Assembly: GCF_004770145.1 (NCBI RefSeq)
Contig: NZ_RQFW01000018.1
Location: 342,501 to 406,500 of the forward strand
Source: Leptospira bourretii
Lineage (GTDB): Bacteria; Spirochaetota; Leptospiria; Leptospirales; Leptospiraceae
Reading direction: 5' to 3'
DNA length: 64,000 nt
In this document: piece by piece, positions 1 to 8,549 of the stretch
How positions within the stretch are numbered: position 1 is the stretch's first letter
Layout of the letters: each line of letters starts with the position of its first letter
The notes under the pieces: generated by a model
Seen by the model: only the letters and a program-made list of their open reading frames with translations
What the model was told of the DNA's origin: nothing
The model's database searches: none
Translations under genes and position numbers: made by a program

Positions 1-635
1 TTACTCTTGCGAATAATATCCTAAAGTTTTTTTGTTCGTCTTTTTTGATGAACCATACATGACTCGGCGTCTGTATGGCCCTCGGCGCATTGTTTGTTTT
101 CTTTACAATGTCGTATATATGTTGTCAAAGAACGAATGTTTCCCTGCAGACTAATCACCCAGGAGTATTCTCGTGGAAAATTAAAATGTCGGTTATTCGT
201 TTTGCTTTCGCAAAGGAAGATCTTCCTCTCCCTCCGCCCACAGTCGCCTGCAAGCTACCGGTTTCATGGTTCGTTAAAGAATCATGCGGTAAAAACCAAA
301 GTAATTTCAAAACCCAAGCGGTCAACAAGCTTTTATAAAAAAGTTCGTGGTTCATGGGTTTTATTTTTATAAATTGGTGGTTCGTTAGCAGGTGTAATGA
401 GACATAATTCGGGTGATGGATGTATAGGAGGCAATGGCGCATAACAAGGGAATGGTGGCTATGGACAAGCGACTAACATTAGATAGATGGTACAGGCAAA
501 CGGTTGTTTGTATGAATGGGTCAGCTCTTCTCTCTTACTTTGCGGATAGATTTGCAAAAGGTGAACTTATGGAGAGATTTTTTTGGAAAGAGCGATTGTT
601 AGTTGGAATTCTAACGTTCTTGTGGTAGAAGGGAC
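1..635. other. Region without a convincing gene
   Basis: No recognisable protein is encoded here. A 29-codon minus-strand frame ends at a TAA at position 1-3, begins at position 90 and is very basic, but nothing identifies it. A 64-codon plus-strand frame at 434-628 has AGGAGG only two bases before its ATG; its product has no recognisable domain and runs into the dispersed repeat, so I do not call it. The stretch 260-390 has several loose copies of a GGTTCGTTA / GGTTCATGG-like word, suggesting decayed or repetitive DNA. Confidence 0.5.
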
Positions 636-685
636 TTATTGGGTGGCGGGTGGATTACCCCACCCAGTTCGATCAGGGCGGGGAG
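636..685 (+). repeat. GC-rich dispersed repeat, copy A
   Basis: Begins TTATTGGGTGGCGGGTGG, continues through CCCCACCCA and ends AGGGCGGGGA. TGGGTGG and CCACCCA can pair into a hairpin. The same arrangement occurs at 12537-12585 (opposite strand) and 47194-47239. Similarity extends upstream through a GTGGTAnAnGGGA-like word and perhaps a T-run about 70 bases before. It lies 10 bases beyond the stop of the last gene of a long minus-strand operon, where it could act as a 3' structure. Confidence 0.8.
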
Positions 686-695
686 AGTTTACCTT

Positions 696-2339
696 CTAAT
701 AACGCACATTAAACTGAAGATAACCATACCCTTCACGTGATGTCTGCCCATAACTGACTGAACCAGGGTTTATTGGTAAATAACCAAACTCCACAGTTTC
801 TTCATCAAGCCCAAGGATATAAAACGTGGCTGCAGATACGAGCATCAGTCCCATCAAAATCACCATGGGACCTCCTACCAATTGGCGATCTCTGCGATTT
901 TCCATAGGAAGAGTCCCCGCAACACGTTTCAAATTCCTAGCTTTTGATTCTGCGTCATCGATTACATGGTTTTGCACTCCATACCAAAAGAAAAACTCAT
1001 TAGGATTGTTTTGATAAAAAGACTGGATAGCAAGTCCATTGACGAGAGTTACATCTGATCTTGCTGCCGAATATGCCTGCCTAGATGCATAATTTAAATA
1101 TACATAACTTGCGTAAAACAGAAGAGAACCATACAACGAATAGGTGGCAAAATCTTTATAGGTGTGATCTAAAAAAACATTTTGTTTATTTTTATAATAA
1201 ACATCCGTTTTACCTTCTCTCATCACAGCATCAACAACAACTTCCTCATTGTCTTGTGCATCAATACCACGAAAATAATCGATATGACCTTCTTTAGACA
1301 CCCTCAATCGATTCATACCAGAAGGGATAGCGATTCGCTCTAACGGAGTTTTTCCCAAATACTGAATTCCCAAATAAACATCCGCTTCCACATTCGAACG
1401 TACAGATATAAATGAATTACTTAGTTTGAGTGATAGTTTCGCATCTACCTGAAACGGTTTCCCTTTTTCCAATTGGATCTCTTGTTTATGCGGATGAAAC
1501 CCTTCCTTAAAGATAAATAGGGACCTTTTGCCAACTGGAAATTTTTTGCCACTTAATGGAGTTTTTCCCAAATAAATTCCATCTAAATAAACAAGAGCAC
1601 CCTCTTCTCCCTCCGCTGTAACTGCAACAGTCGTTGTATCCTTTCCTTGTAATTTTTCACGAATGGATTCACCCAATGGCCCCATTTCTTGATAAGCACG
1701 AATTACAGATGTTTTGTGCTCAAAAGGAATAATTTTCCCCTCAAAGTCATCAAAAAGAAACACCTTAGTAAAAAGTTCATTCTCGCGAACTTCAAAAGAG
1801 CCGGTGATGATATAGTCGCAGTTTAATTTTGAGGCTAGACCAAATGATTCATCCGGCGTTGGAGCTTTCCTATCCAATAATTGTTTGATAGTTATCTTAA
1901 TATAACGGGGATCTTTTTCCGGGGCCAGTTGTTTTTTACCAGACCTAAGATCCTCCAAATCCTTTTCATCATTGATTTCTTTCTTTTTCCGTTTTACGTT
2001 TAAAGATTCCGCATCAATTTTTTCTTGTAATGTTTTGTCTGGCGATTCACCAAAAGAATGATAAACTATGTTTGGTTTCGGATATTCTACATAAGTATAT
2101 TCTAAATTTCTCAATTCCGAAAGTAATACCGAAGGAATTCCCTTAATTAAATATTCTTTCGTTGGATCTGGTGTAGTGGAAACAAAGGAAAATAAACACA
2201 AATTACGTGAAGACTCATAGGTCACACTTCCCTTATAACTTTGTTTGGGAAATTTGTAATAATCATCTATAGAAAACAATGGCAATGTATTGGTTACAAG
2301 GCAAAGGATGATGAGTAATGCTGAAATTTTATGTTTCAT
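696..2339 (-). CDS. PEGA-domain exported/membrane protein
   Basis: 547 residues. An N-terminal signal sequence (about 1-23) is followed by a charged region and two PEGA-type repeats at about residues 246-305 and 308-350, each with the typical 'YLDGIYLGKTPL' / 'YLGIQYLGKTPL' pattern followed by G-x-x-x-L and a K/E-G-(F/H) turn. Two hydrophobic stretches follow at about 400-415 and 490-512. PEGA repeats are found in surface or periplasmic proteins and are thought to mediate binding. The start overlaps the preceding permease gene by 11 bases, so it is translated from the same transcript. Its exact role is unknown; the permease context suggests an envelope partner. Confidence 0.8.
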   Translation of the reverse strand: MKHKISALLIILCLVTNTLPLFSIDDYYKFPKQSYKGSVTYESSRNLCLFSFVSTTPDPTKEYLIKGIPSVLLSELRNLEYTYVEYPKPNIVYHSFGESPDKTLQEKIDAESLNVKRKKKEINDEKDLEDLRSGKKQLAPEKDPRYIKITIKQLLDRKAPTPDESFGLASKLNCDYIITGSFEVRENELFTKVFLFDDFEGKIIPFEHKTSVIRAYQEMGPLGESIREKLQGKDTTTVAVTAEGEEGALVYLDGIYLGKTPLSGKKFPVGKRSLFIFKEGFHPHKQEIQLEKGKPFQVDAKLSLKLSNSFISVRSNVEADVYLGIQYLGKTPLERIAIPSGMNRLRVSKEGHIDYFRGIDAQDNEEVVVDAVMREGKTDVYYKNKQNVFLDHTYKDFATYSLYGSLLFYASYVYLNYASRQAYSAARSDVTLVNGLAIQSFYQNNPNEFFFWYGVQNHVIDDAESKARNLKRVAGTLPMENRRDRQLVGGPMVILMGLMLVSAATFYILGLDEETVEFGYLPINPGSVSYGQTSREGYGYLQFNVRY

Positions 2340-3105
2340 TCTTTTTTAGGTTAGATCCCAAAGAATACACCAAAGTTAAAATGGCAACGATCGGAAGCAA
2401 AACGGAAACAGGGGACTTGTCAAAATAATCTTTAGAAAATGAGATTTGTTCTCCAAGACCTGGACCAGTATCACCTAGTGCCGTTTGAATTCCCAGATAG
2501 GAAAACAATGCCGTTGTCATGACTACTGCCGGCAATCCGGAGAAAAATAAAAACCTAAAAATATCTCGGAGCGCGGGCAAATAATGCAAAACAACTAAAT
2601 GATATGATTTGGCTCCCATACAAAGGGAAGCAGAAAGATAGGGGCTTTCTTTGATCTCGCGAATTTTTGCAGTCAGTGTTTCATAAGACAATGCCCAATC
2701 GGAAACTAAAATCGCAATAAAAATGGCAAACGGACTATCCGGCAACAAACTCATGACGATGAGAGCAGATAACAAAGATGGGATTGCCAGAGATACAGAA
2801 ACGATTCCAGAAAGTAAAAAATCTGATTTTTTAGGAAAAAAGAGAGTGAAGGTCGAGAGCAAAAAGGAAACAAAAATCGTAAACATACGAGCTGGAATCA
2901 CTAGAACTATGGTCGAAAAAGACCCATAACAAAATAACGCAAGATTATCTCGCCCCAATCGATCGGTTCCAGCAAAAAAACCAGGAGAAAAAATAGGTAG
3001 GTTATTATTCGCCAAATCTACATTTGTTGGTTTCGGTAAAAACAAAACACCTACAAGAACCAATCCAAAAAATAAAAATCGAACAAAGGTATGTATTTGA
3101 ATCAA
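2329..3105 (-). CDS. Opp/Dpp-type ABC transporter permease (C-type subunit)
   Basis: 258 residues with an N-terminal membrane anchor, the 'GTDRLGRDNLALF' motif typical of DppC/OppC permeases, about five further membrane helices and an EAA-type loop ('SASLCMGAKSYHLVVLHYLPAL', about residues 155-176) that contacts the ATPase. The family forms the inner-membrane channel of peptide/nickel-type importers. The start overlaps the B-type permease by 4 bases and its end overlaps the PEGA gene. No ATPase or substrate-binding protein gene adjoins it, so substrate cannot be inferred. Confidence 0.85.
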   Translation of the reverse strand: MIQIHTFVRFLFFGLVLVGVLFLPKPTNVDLANNNLPIFSPGFFAGTDRLGRDNLALFCYGSFSTIVLVIPARMFTIFVSFLLSTFTLFFPKKSDFLLSGIVSVSLAIPSLLSALIVMSLLPDSPFAIFIAILVSDWALSYETLTAKIREIKESPYLSASLCMGAKSYHLVVLHYLPALRDIFRFLFFSGLPAVVMTTALFSYLGIQTALGDTGPGLGEQISFSKDYFDKSPVSVLLPIVAILTLVYSLGSNLKKNET

Positions 3106-3986
3106 GATGGAACACCTCCCGAAAAAAATCTTTGGAGATAAAACCCAATGCGATTCAAAACATAAAACAATATACCGGAATACATTAGCAATGTTGCAAG
3201 TAATCGAGTGTCCATTGACTTAATAGAATAATATAGAGACTTTCCTATTCCGGGAAAGAAAAAGATTTCTTCTACAACCATAGCGCCTGACAACAAGGAT
3301 CCAAAATCCAATACCAAAAGGATCAGAGCCATCGGTAATACTTTTAAAAATATTTCTTTTCCAACTATATGACTCCAAGGATATGACCTAGTTTTTAGTA
3401 ATTGAACATACTTAGAATTAGCTTCTTTATTAATTTCAGGCAATAGATACAAAGACATACGAGCGTATACTCTGGAACCTAAAGTAATCCCAGGCAAAAC
3501 TACATAATATGTATTTCCTAATTCATAACCGCCAGGAGGAAACCACTCCAATCTATAAAAAAATAAAATCAAAAGAAGAATGGCGACAATAAAGATAGGA
3601 GTGGATAAAACTAAATTGGAACTAAAGGAAACAATATCATACAAAACTTTTGATCGAAAATATGTTGCTCCAAGAGAAAGACCAAATGCAAAAACAGAAC
3701 CAACTAAAATACTAAAGAGTGCTAAGTGAAATGTAGGAAAGAAACGTGTTAGGATATGCGAATATACAGATTCACCATTATCTGTTTTCCCACCCGACTC
3801 CAATACTAATGATTTCCAAAATTTCAAATAGGAAGAAAAAAAGTTTGTATCCTGATTCTGGATTTCGGTTATTCCAGCATCTGCATAAAGAAAAGATTTA
3901 TCTTTAGTATGAAACTCAGATACAAAACTACTGATGCAAGACAACAGCAGTAAAAAATACAGAAAACGGAATACTTCCGACTTCAC
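3102..3986 (-). CDS. Opp/Dpp-type ABC transporter permease (B-type subunit)
   Basis: 294 residues from a GTG at 3986, five bases downstream of the ptsN stop codon. A longer in-frame version (to 4085) would overlap ptsN by about 95 bases and add a basic, non-membrane leader, so I reject it. The product has an N-terminal helix, a periplasmic segment and a cluster of helices in the DppB/OppB pattern, with the EAA-like loop around 'YVQLLKTRSYPWSHIVGKEI' and the 'GAMVVEEIFFFPGIGKSLYYSI' motif highly typical of this subunit. It should pair with the C-type permease encoded immediately downstream. Confidence 0.85.
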   Translation of the reverse strand: MKSEVFRFLYFLLLLSCISSFVSEFHTKDKSFLYADAGITEIQNQDTNFFSSYLKFWKSLVLESGGKTDNGESVYSHILTRFFPTFHLALFSILVGSVFAFGLSLGATYFRSKVLYDIVSFSSNLVLSTPIFIVAILLLILFFYRLEWFPPGGYELGNTYYVVLPGITLGSRVYARMSLYLLPEINKEANSKYVQLLKTRSYPWSHIVGKEIFLKVLPMALILLVLDFGSLLSGAMVVEEIFFFPGIGKSLYYSIKSMDTRLLATLLMYSGILFYVLNRIGFYLQRFFSGGVPS

Positions 3987-3990
3987 TGGA

Positions 3991-4452
3991 TTAACTTTTC
4001 GAAAGGAATGCCTTTTGGATTTCTTCGAAATTTTTGGCTTTGATGAGTTTTTCTCTTTCTTCAGGAATATTGAGAGTTTTGGCAATCAGCGCTAATGTTT
4101 TGATATGATCCTGAAACTTATTTTTTGGAACAATGAGCATGATAAAAATTTGTACTAAACCATGATCAAGGGCATCAAAATCAATTCCTTGTGGCGCAAT
4201 CGCCATAGCACATTTCAATTCATTTACATAGTGCACAGAACAATGAGGAATGGCTACACCACTCCCTATCCCTGTAGACATTGATTTTTCACGGTTCATT
4301 AAAGAAGAAACAGTTTCCTCTTCATAAGCAGGATCTAACGATTGTGTGGCGACCATATGTGAGATCATCTTTCGAATGGCATCCTCTTTCGTGGTTGCTT
4401 TAAAATCGAAAATGATATTTTTAGGGTCCAGAATCTCCAGAAGTTGATTCAT
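3991..4452 (-). CDS. ptsN: PTS EIIA-Ntr-like phosphotransfer protein
   Basis: 153 residues, the usual length of the EIIA-Ntr/fructose family. The phosphorylatable histidine is in 'GSGVAIPHCSV' (about residue 70), and the region 'KNKFQDHIKTLALIAKTL' matches the second conserved block. EIIA-Ntr proteins receive phosphate from an EI-Ntr/NPr chain and act as regulators rather than sugar transporters. The gene lies in the minus-strand train between the RnfD-like gene and two ABC permeases. Whether it regulates those transporters is inference. Confidence 0.85.
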   Translation of the reverse strand: MNQLLEILDPKNIIFDFKATTKEDAIRKMISHMVATQSLDPAYEEETVSSLMNREKSMSTGIGSGVAIPHCSVHYVNELKCAMAIAPQGIDFDALDHGLVQIFIMLIVPKNKFQDHIKTLALIAKTLNIPEEREKLIKAKNFEEIQKAFLSKS

Positions 4453-4487
4453 ATGGTATAACTTACTCCCACCTTTTCAAGATCGAC

Positions 4488-5378
4488 TTATTTTCCAAGA
4501 AAAACCCTAACTAAGAGACCTTCTAATAGAAAAAAAACAACCAATGCTGAAGCTGCGCTCAGACCCATTTTACCTACAAAAAACGCAATGGGAAGTAAAA
4601 TGACAAATCCCAGCAAAGAAACATAATAGGATCCGTAAAAATTCCGCCCTGGGCCTACGTGCAAAAAGAAGGCAAGGGCCGAATAAGAAAGAATCCAGTT
4701 CAATCCCAACTGACCAGAACCAATTCCCCAAATTGAAAATAAGAGGAGCCAACCCAAAAAGAAACTAAGTAAAATTGTCCTGCGAAAAGAAACCCAAGCG
4801 ATCCCCACTAAAACATAAACCCCAAGGCAATCGGCAAAAGATAAAAAATCAATCTGTCGAGTCGGAACATTTGAAAACCAAGGCATTGAGAAAGGTAAAA
4901 TAGAATTTTCCAAAGAAATACCTGTCCAAGGAATAAACTCCACTGGTGTACGAAAGGAATACCCTAACAAAGAAAATACTGTATCCCAAATCAAAACAAA
5001 AAGAAAAACCAAACTAAAGAGAGGAACTCTGAATGAATATTGTTGGATGAAAAAATAATGAACCACGATTGCAAAAAGAAAAGCAACCGGCAATAAAATA
5101 GGATGCAACCAAGTTGTGGGTAAAACCAAAAAAACAATCAGCAACTGAGACAGTAAACCCAACCAATAAGGTGATTGGTTCGCTCGAATACAAAATCCAA
5201 AATAAACCAAAGTCAGAATTGATACGATCGCAATGGGTAAAATTGGTATTGGTAAAACATGAGCCAATGAATATCCAAGAAACCCAATTAAGGTTAAAAA
5301 ATAAAAGAAATCTGCAAATACTTCTGAAGACTTTACTCCCCAACTATTTTCAGATAGAATATAAAGGTTCTTTAACAT
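4488..5378 (-). CDS. RnfD/NqrB-like integral membrane protein
   Basis: About 296 residues with eight to ten hydrophobic helices. The best start is the ATG at 5378, 13 bases after the RnfC-like stop; a TTG at 5429 would overlap that gene by 38 bases. A segment 'FHVGPGRNFYGSYYVSLLGF' follows a helix in the C-terminal half. Position directly after an RnfC-like gene is the main argument for an RnfD/NqrB (quinone/flavin membrane subunit) relationship. The flavin-attachment S/T-G-A-T motif of true RnfD/NqrB is not evident, so it may be a diverged paralogue. Confidence 0.55.
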   Translation of the reverse strand: MLKNLYILSENSWGVKSSEVFADFFYFLTLIGFLGYSLAHVLPIPILPIAIVSILTLVYFGFCIRANQSPYWLGLLSQLLIVFLVLPTTWLHPILLPVAFLFAIVVHYFFIQQYSFRVPLFSLVFLFVLIWDTVFSLLGYSFRTPVEFIPWTGISLENSILPFSMPWFSNVPTRQIDFLSFADCLGVYVLVGIAWVSFRRTILLSFFLGWLLLFSIWGIGSGQLGLNWILSYSALAFFLHVGPGRNFYGSYYVSLLGFVILLPIAFFVGKMGLSAASALVVFFLLEGLLVRVFLGK

Positions 5379-5391
5379 ATAGTAACGGTTG

Positions 5392-6549
5392 CTAAACCAT
5401 AACTCCTTCAATTCGTTTCCGAATGTCAATCCCAGATGGACAGTAAACAGTACAAATCCCGCAGGATATACACTGACTCTTTTCGAATTCTTCTACTCTC
5501 CCTTTGATGAGTTGCACAGGATTTGCATGGGTTGGACAATAATTATTACATTCCAAACAATCAATACAACTGAATTCTTTTCTGGATGCAGGAAGTTTTT
5601 CGTAAAGAGTGATCGAATATTGTTCATAAATATTAAAATAACCCAAGGATGAGACATCCATTGGTTTTACTTCTTCAAACACTGTTTGGAACGAAGCAAT
5701 TTTATACCGTTTGTCTAAGTTTGCTGGAATGAAGGCCAATGATTGTCCGTTTGTTAAAAAAAACTGGCGAGGCTCCAAATCCATTCTTCCTTTACGATCT
5801 ACCAAAAAAACTGCCAAATGTCTTTTTGTAAAAGGTTCGTTATAGTATAACATTCGCAAGATGTGAAATATCGTTTCAGCACCTAAAAATAGAATATCAT
5901 GATTGAATAAAGACTTTCTGGTTTTATCTACTGTCTCGTGAAATTGTTTGTGAAGAAAAAACTCAGGAATCCCATCAGGATGTTCAAAATCCAAAGAAGG
6001 TTGTTCAAAAAAATTAGAGACTTCTGCTTTTGGAAAAATTTGTTTTAGCAGTTCATTGAAGGCAAGATAAGATTCCTTCATGTCTCGAAGAATCATTTCT
6101 TCAAAGTTTAGATGTTGGTATCTGCAAAATGGTGATAATACAATCTTAAAAGTAGAGTCTTTCTTAAATTTTTGAAAATAATCCTTCAGAGGAGTTTCAA
6201 TCAAATCCAAAGAATACAAAGCACCCAAATCAAACGATTCCAATAGGGTTGGAAAATCGTACTGGCGAAAATGATAAGGTGAAGTGGTAGACCAAGAACC
6301 ATCTTGTTTAATTTGAAAGTATTTTTGGTCTGGGGTGAGACTAGCAACCCCATTGACAGGTGCAAGCACCTTCTTGCCGTTATGCGCAAGCATAACCTGA
6401 CCATGAGTCACTCGAGTCGGATAGGAATCAGAGAGAACGCTGCCCGCAGGAACGGGGATCAGGAATTGACCCTGAATCGTCCGTTCTTTTTTGTTTTCAG
6501 TTTTATGAAATTTGCGAGCGAAGGCGCGAGGTAACCTGGGAAACAACAC
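5392..6549 (-). CDS. RnfC-like iron-sulfur protein
   Basis: 385 residues. The N-terminal part resembles the RnfC/NqrA entry domain (an 'IPVPAGSVL...GQVMLAHNGKKVLAPVNGVASL' barrel-sandwich pattern, about residues 30-70). The middle retains a diverged version of the soluble core. Near the C-terminus there are two ferredoxin-type motifs, 'CIDCLECNNYCP' and 'CISCGICTVYCP' (about 335-375), expected to bind two [4Fe-4S] clusters. The glycine-rich NADH/FMN motif of canonical RnfC is not apparent. With the adjacent membrane protein it may form a reduced electron-transfer module. Confidence 0.7.
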   Translation of the reverse strand: MLFPRLPRAFARKFHKTENKKERTIQGQFLIPVPAGSVLSDSYPTRVTHGQVMLAHNGKKVLAPVNGVASLTPDQKYFQIKQDGSWSTTSPYHFRQYDFPTLLESFDLGALYSLDLIETPLKDYFQKFKKDSTFKIVLSPFCRYQHLNFEEMILRDMKESYLAFNELLKQIFPKAEVSNFFEQPSLDFEHPDGIPEFFLHKQFHETVDKTRKSLFNHDILFLGAETIFHILRMLYYNEPFTKRHLAVFLVDRKGRMDLEPRQFFLTNGQSLAFIPANLDKRYKIASFQTVFEEVKPMDVSSLGYFNIYEQYSITLYEKLPASRKEFSCIDCLECNNYCPTHANPVQLIKGRVEEFEKSQCISCGICTVYCPSGIDIRKRIEGVMV

Positions 6550-6561
6550 GCCGGTAATGAT

Positions 6562-6840
6562 TTAGACGGCTTTCACCATGTAGATTTCGTCTTTGATTGG
6601 GAGTTCTTTTTTCAAGTTCTTGATATAAGGTAGAATCTCTCCCATTTCTTCATAATACTCGCAGTTTGTTTGCATACGACGAGCTACAGTAAAGTATTTA
6701 TAAAGTTTTTCTTCACCGGAACGTTTTGACCATTTCTTCTTGTTACATTTGACTCGAAGAATGTATTTATCTTGCTCCGATTCGTATTGGCGAACGACGA
6801 CACAATGCAAACAGTTCGCGCAGTAGACTTTTTCACTCAT
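6562..6840 (-). CDS. Small cysteine-containing protein, unknown function
   Basis: 92 residues, rich in Lys, Tyr and Glu. An N-terminal 'CANCLHC' cluster plus later cysteines (about residues 32 and 59) could bind a metal, but no named family is recognised. It is the first gene of the tightly spaced minus-strand train, ending 13 bases before the RnfC-like gene. A partner or assembly role for that Fe-S protein would be speculation. Confidence 0.6.
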   Translation of the reverse strand: MSEKVYCANCLHCVVVRQYESEQDKYILRVKCNKKKWSKRSGEEKLYKYFTVARRMQTNCEYYEEMGEILPYIKNLKKELPIKDEIYMVKAV

Positions 6841-6919
6841 GGATGACCCCTGAACCTAGGTTGAATTTACAGCTTTTTGGAAGGAAAGGTTTCGTCAAGT
6901 AAGTACCACCGCACTTTCC

Positions 6920-8461
6920 TTAAGCGATGGCACGAAGTTCCTTTTCTGCTTTGGTCGCTGGTTTGAATTTCCAGAACGACTCCGCAACAGAAAGGTAAGC
7001 GACATAGAAAAATCCAATGGAATAGAGAACCATAAAACCAATCATGTATGGTTTTCCGACCACAAAGGATAAATAAATGCAAAACACGCAATAAACGCCC
7101 ATAAAAAATTCGAGGAAAGCTCGGTAATCGACAGGAACCACATATTTGATTTTGTCCTGCAAACTATCCCCTTCTTTCTCAATTCTGAGTTTCGGTGTGC
7201 GTTTGAAACCGGATTGAACTCCGAAAACTGCTTCTACCCAAGCGTATGTGTTCATCACGGCAATCCCGGTTCCAATCATCACAAGGATGGGAAGGTAAAC
7301 CAATTTGGATTTCCAATCTTTGTGGATTTCTCTTTGGGAATAGGCATAAAAAATCACAGGACCCATGGATCCGATGGATAGAACTGCTGCCGAACCAAAA
7401 AGAATTTCCATTGGGAGGTCATCCATTTTAAACCCAGCCCAGTATTCCATAAGGAGAAGCGGGGCTGTGAGAAGGATGTTGATGATCATGAGTGGGTGAA
7501 CAGAATAATTGATTAAGTGAGTGATTGCCTCACCTTTGATTTTCCAAGATTCTTTGGACTTCCAAATCCTAGGGATGAGTTTGACCGCAGTTTGGATGGA
7601 ACCCTTACACCAGCGGAATTGTTGTGCTTTGTAGGCATTCATGGTGGCAGGAATTTCTGCCTTACAAACTACATCTTTGATGTAACGGAATTTCCAACCT
7701 TTGAGTTCTGCACGGTAGGAAAGATCAAAGTCTTCGGTGAGAGTGTCATGTTCCCATCCACCAGCGTCTTCAATACAAGAACGTCTCCAGATTCCGGCGG
7801 TTCCATTGAAGTTCATCCAAAGGCTTGCACCGTTTCTTGCGACCTGTTCGATCATAAAGTGACCGTCGATTCCAAAACTTTGTGCTTTGGTTAAAATATT
7901 ATATGTTTCGTTGATATGACCCCAACGAGTTTGGACCATTCCTATGGATTGATCTTCAAAATATCCCATCGTGCGAAGTAAAAAATCAGAATCTGGAGTG
8001 AAATCAGCATCGAAGATGGCAATGAAATCACCTTTTGCTTTTGCCATTCCTTCATCCAAAGCACCCGCTTTGTGGCCTTTGCGATTGGTTCTATGAACGT
8101 GTTCGATCCAAATTCCTTTTTTCTTGTACTGAGCCACAAGAGTTGCCACCTTTTCGATGGTTTCATCCGTGGAATCATCCAAAACTTGGATTTGCAGTTT
8201 TTTTGCTGGGTATTCGAGGTTACATGCAGATTCGATCAATCGATCCACCACATAAAACTCGTTAAAAATAGGAAGTTGGACCGTAACGGTAGGGAGATTT
8301 TTGTCCTTTAAAGAAAGGAGTTTTGTTTCATCCTCTGCACAGTTTTGTTTGTATCTGCTATACAAAAACACCATGAGGTAGGTGTGTAACCCGAAGTAGA
8401 ACAGAACCAAAATATCAAAGCCGTAGAGAACCAAAAACGATATAGATAAAAACGTGAGCAT
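6920..8461 (-). CDS. Membrane GT2 glycosyltransferase, cellulose-synthase-like
   Basis: About 513 residues. After one or two N-terminal helices comes a GT-A domain with 'TVQLPIFNE', 'VLDDSTDET', 'DADF' and 'TEDFDLSYRA' and the processive-type 'QQFRWCKGS' motif, followed by four or more C-terminal helices. This arrangement is that of family-2 glucosyl/mannosyl transferases that make and often export polysaccharide or glycolipid. I start at the ATG at 8461; a TTG at 8500 would add 13 residues, and neither has a clear ribosome-binding site. It is divergent from the next gene and has no PilZ domain. The product sugar is unknown. Confidence 0.88.
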   Translation of the reverse strand: MLTFLSISFLVLYGFDILVLFYFGLHTYLMVFLYSRYKQNCAEDETKLLSLKDKNLPTVTVQLPIFNEFYVVDRLIESACNLEYPAKKLQIQVLDDSTDETIEKVATLVAQYKKKGIWIEHVHRTNRKGHKAGALDEGMAKAKGDFIAIFDADFTPDSDFLLRTMGYFEDQSIGMVQTRWGHINETYNILTKAQSFGIDGHFMIEQVARNGASLWMNFNGTAGIWRRSCIEDAGGWEHDTLTEDFDLSYRAELKGWKFRYIKDVVCKAEIPATMNAYKAQQFRWCKGSIQTAVKLIPRIWKSKESWKIKGEAITHLINYSVHPLMIINILLTAPLLLMEYWAGFKMDDLPMEILFGSAAVLSIGSMGPVIFYAYSQREIHKDWKSKLVYLPILVMIGTGIAVMNTYAWVEAVFGVQSGFKRTPKLRIEKEGDSLQDKIKYVVPVDYRAFLEFFMGVYCVFCIYLSFVVGKPYMIGFMVLYSIGFFYVAYLSVAESFWKFKPATKAEKELRAIA

Positions 8462-8549
8462 AGTTATAGTCAAAATCGGCACATAGGGTGTTTTGGTCAA
8501 ACATTTTGTGCACCGCCAAATAAAATAAGATTTTCTTTAGTTTGCGAAT

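Noticed and set aside
434..628. 64-codon frame with AGGAGG nearby
   Set aside because: The spacing is too short, there is no domain, and it lies in a region of decayed sequence next to the repeat.
3987..4085. Longer N-terminus for the B-type permease
   Set aside because: It would lie wholly inside ptsN in another frame and add a basic non-membrane leader; a GTG at 3986 fits better.
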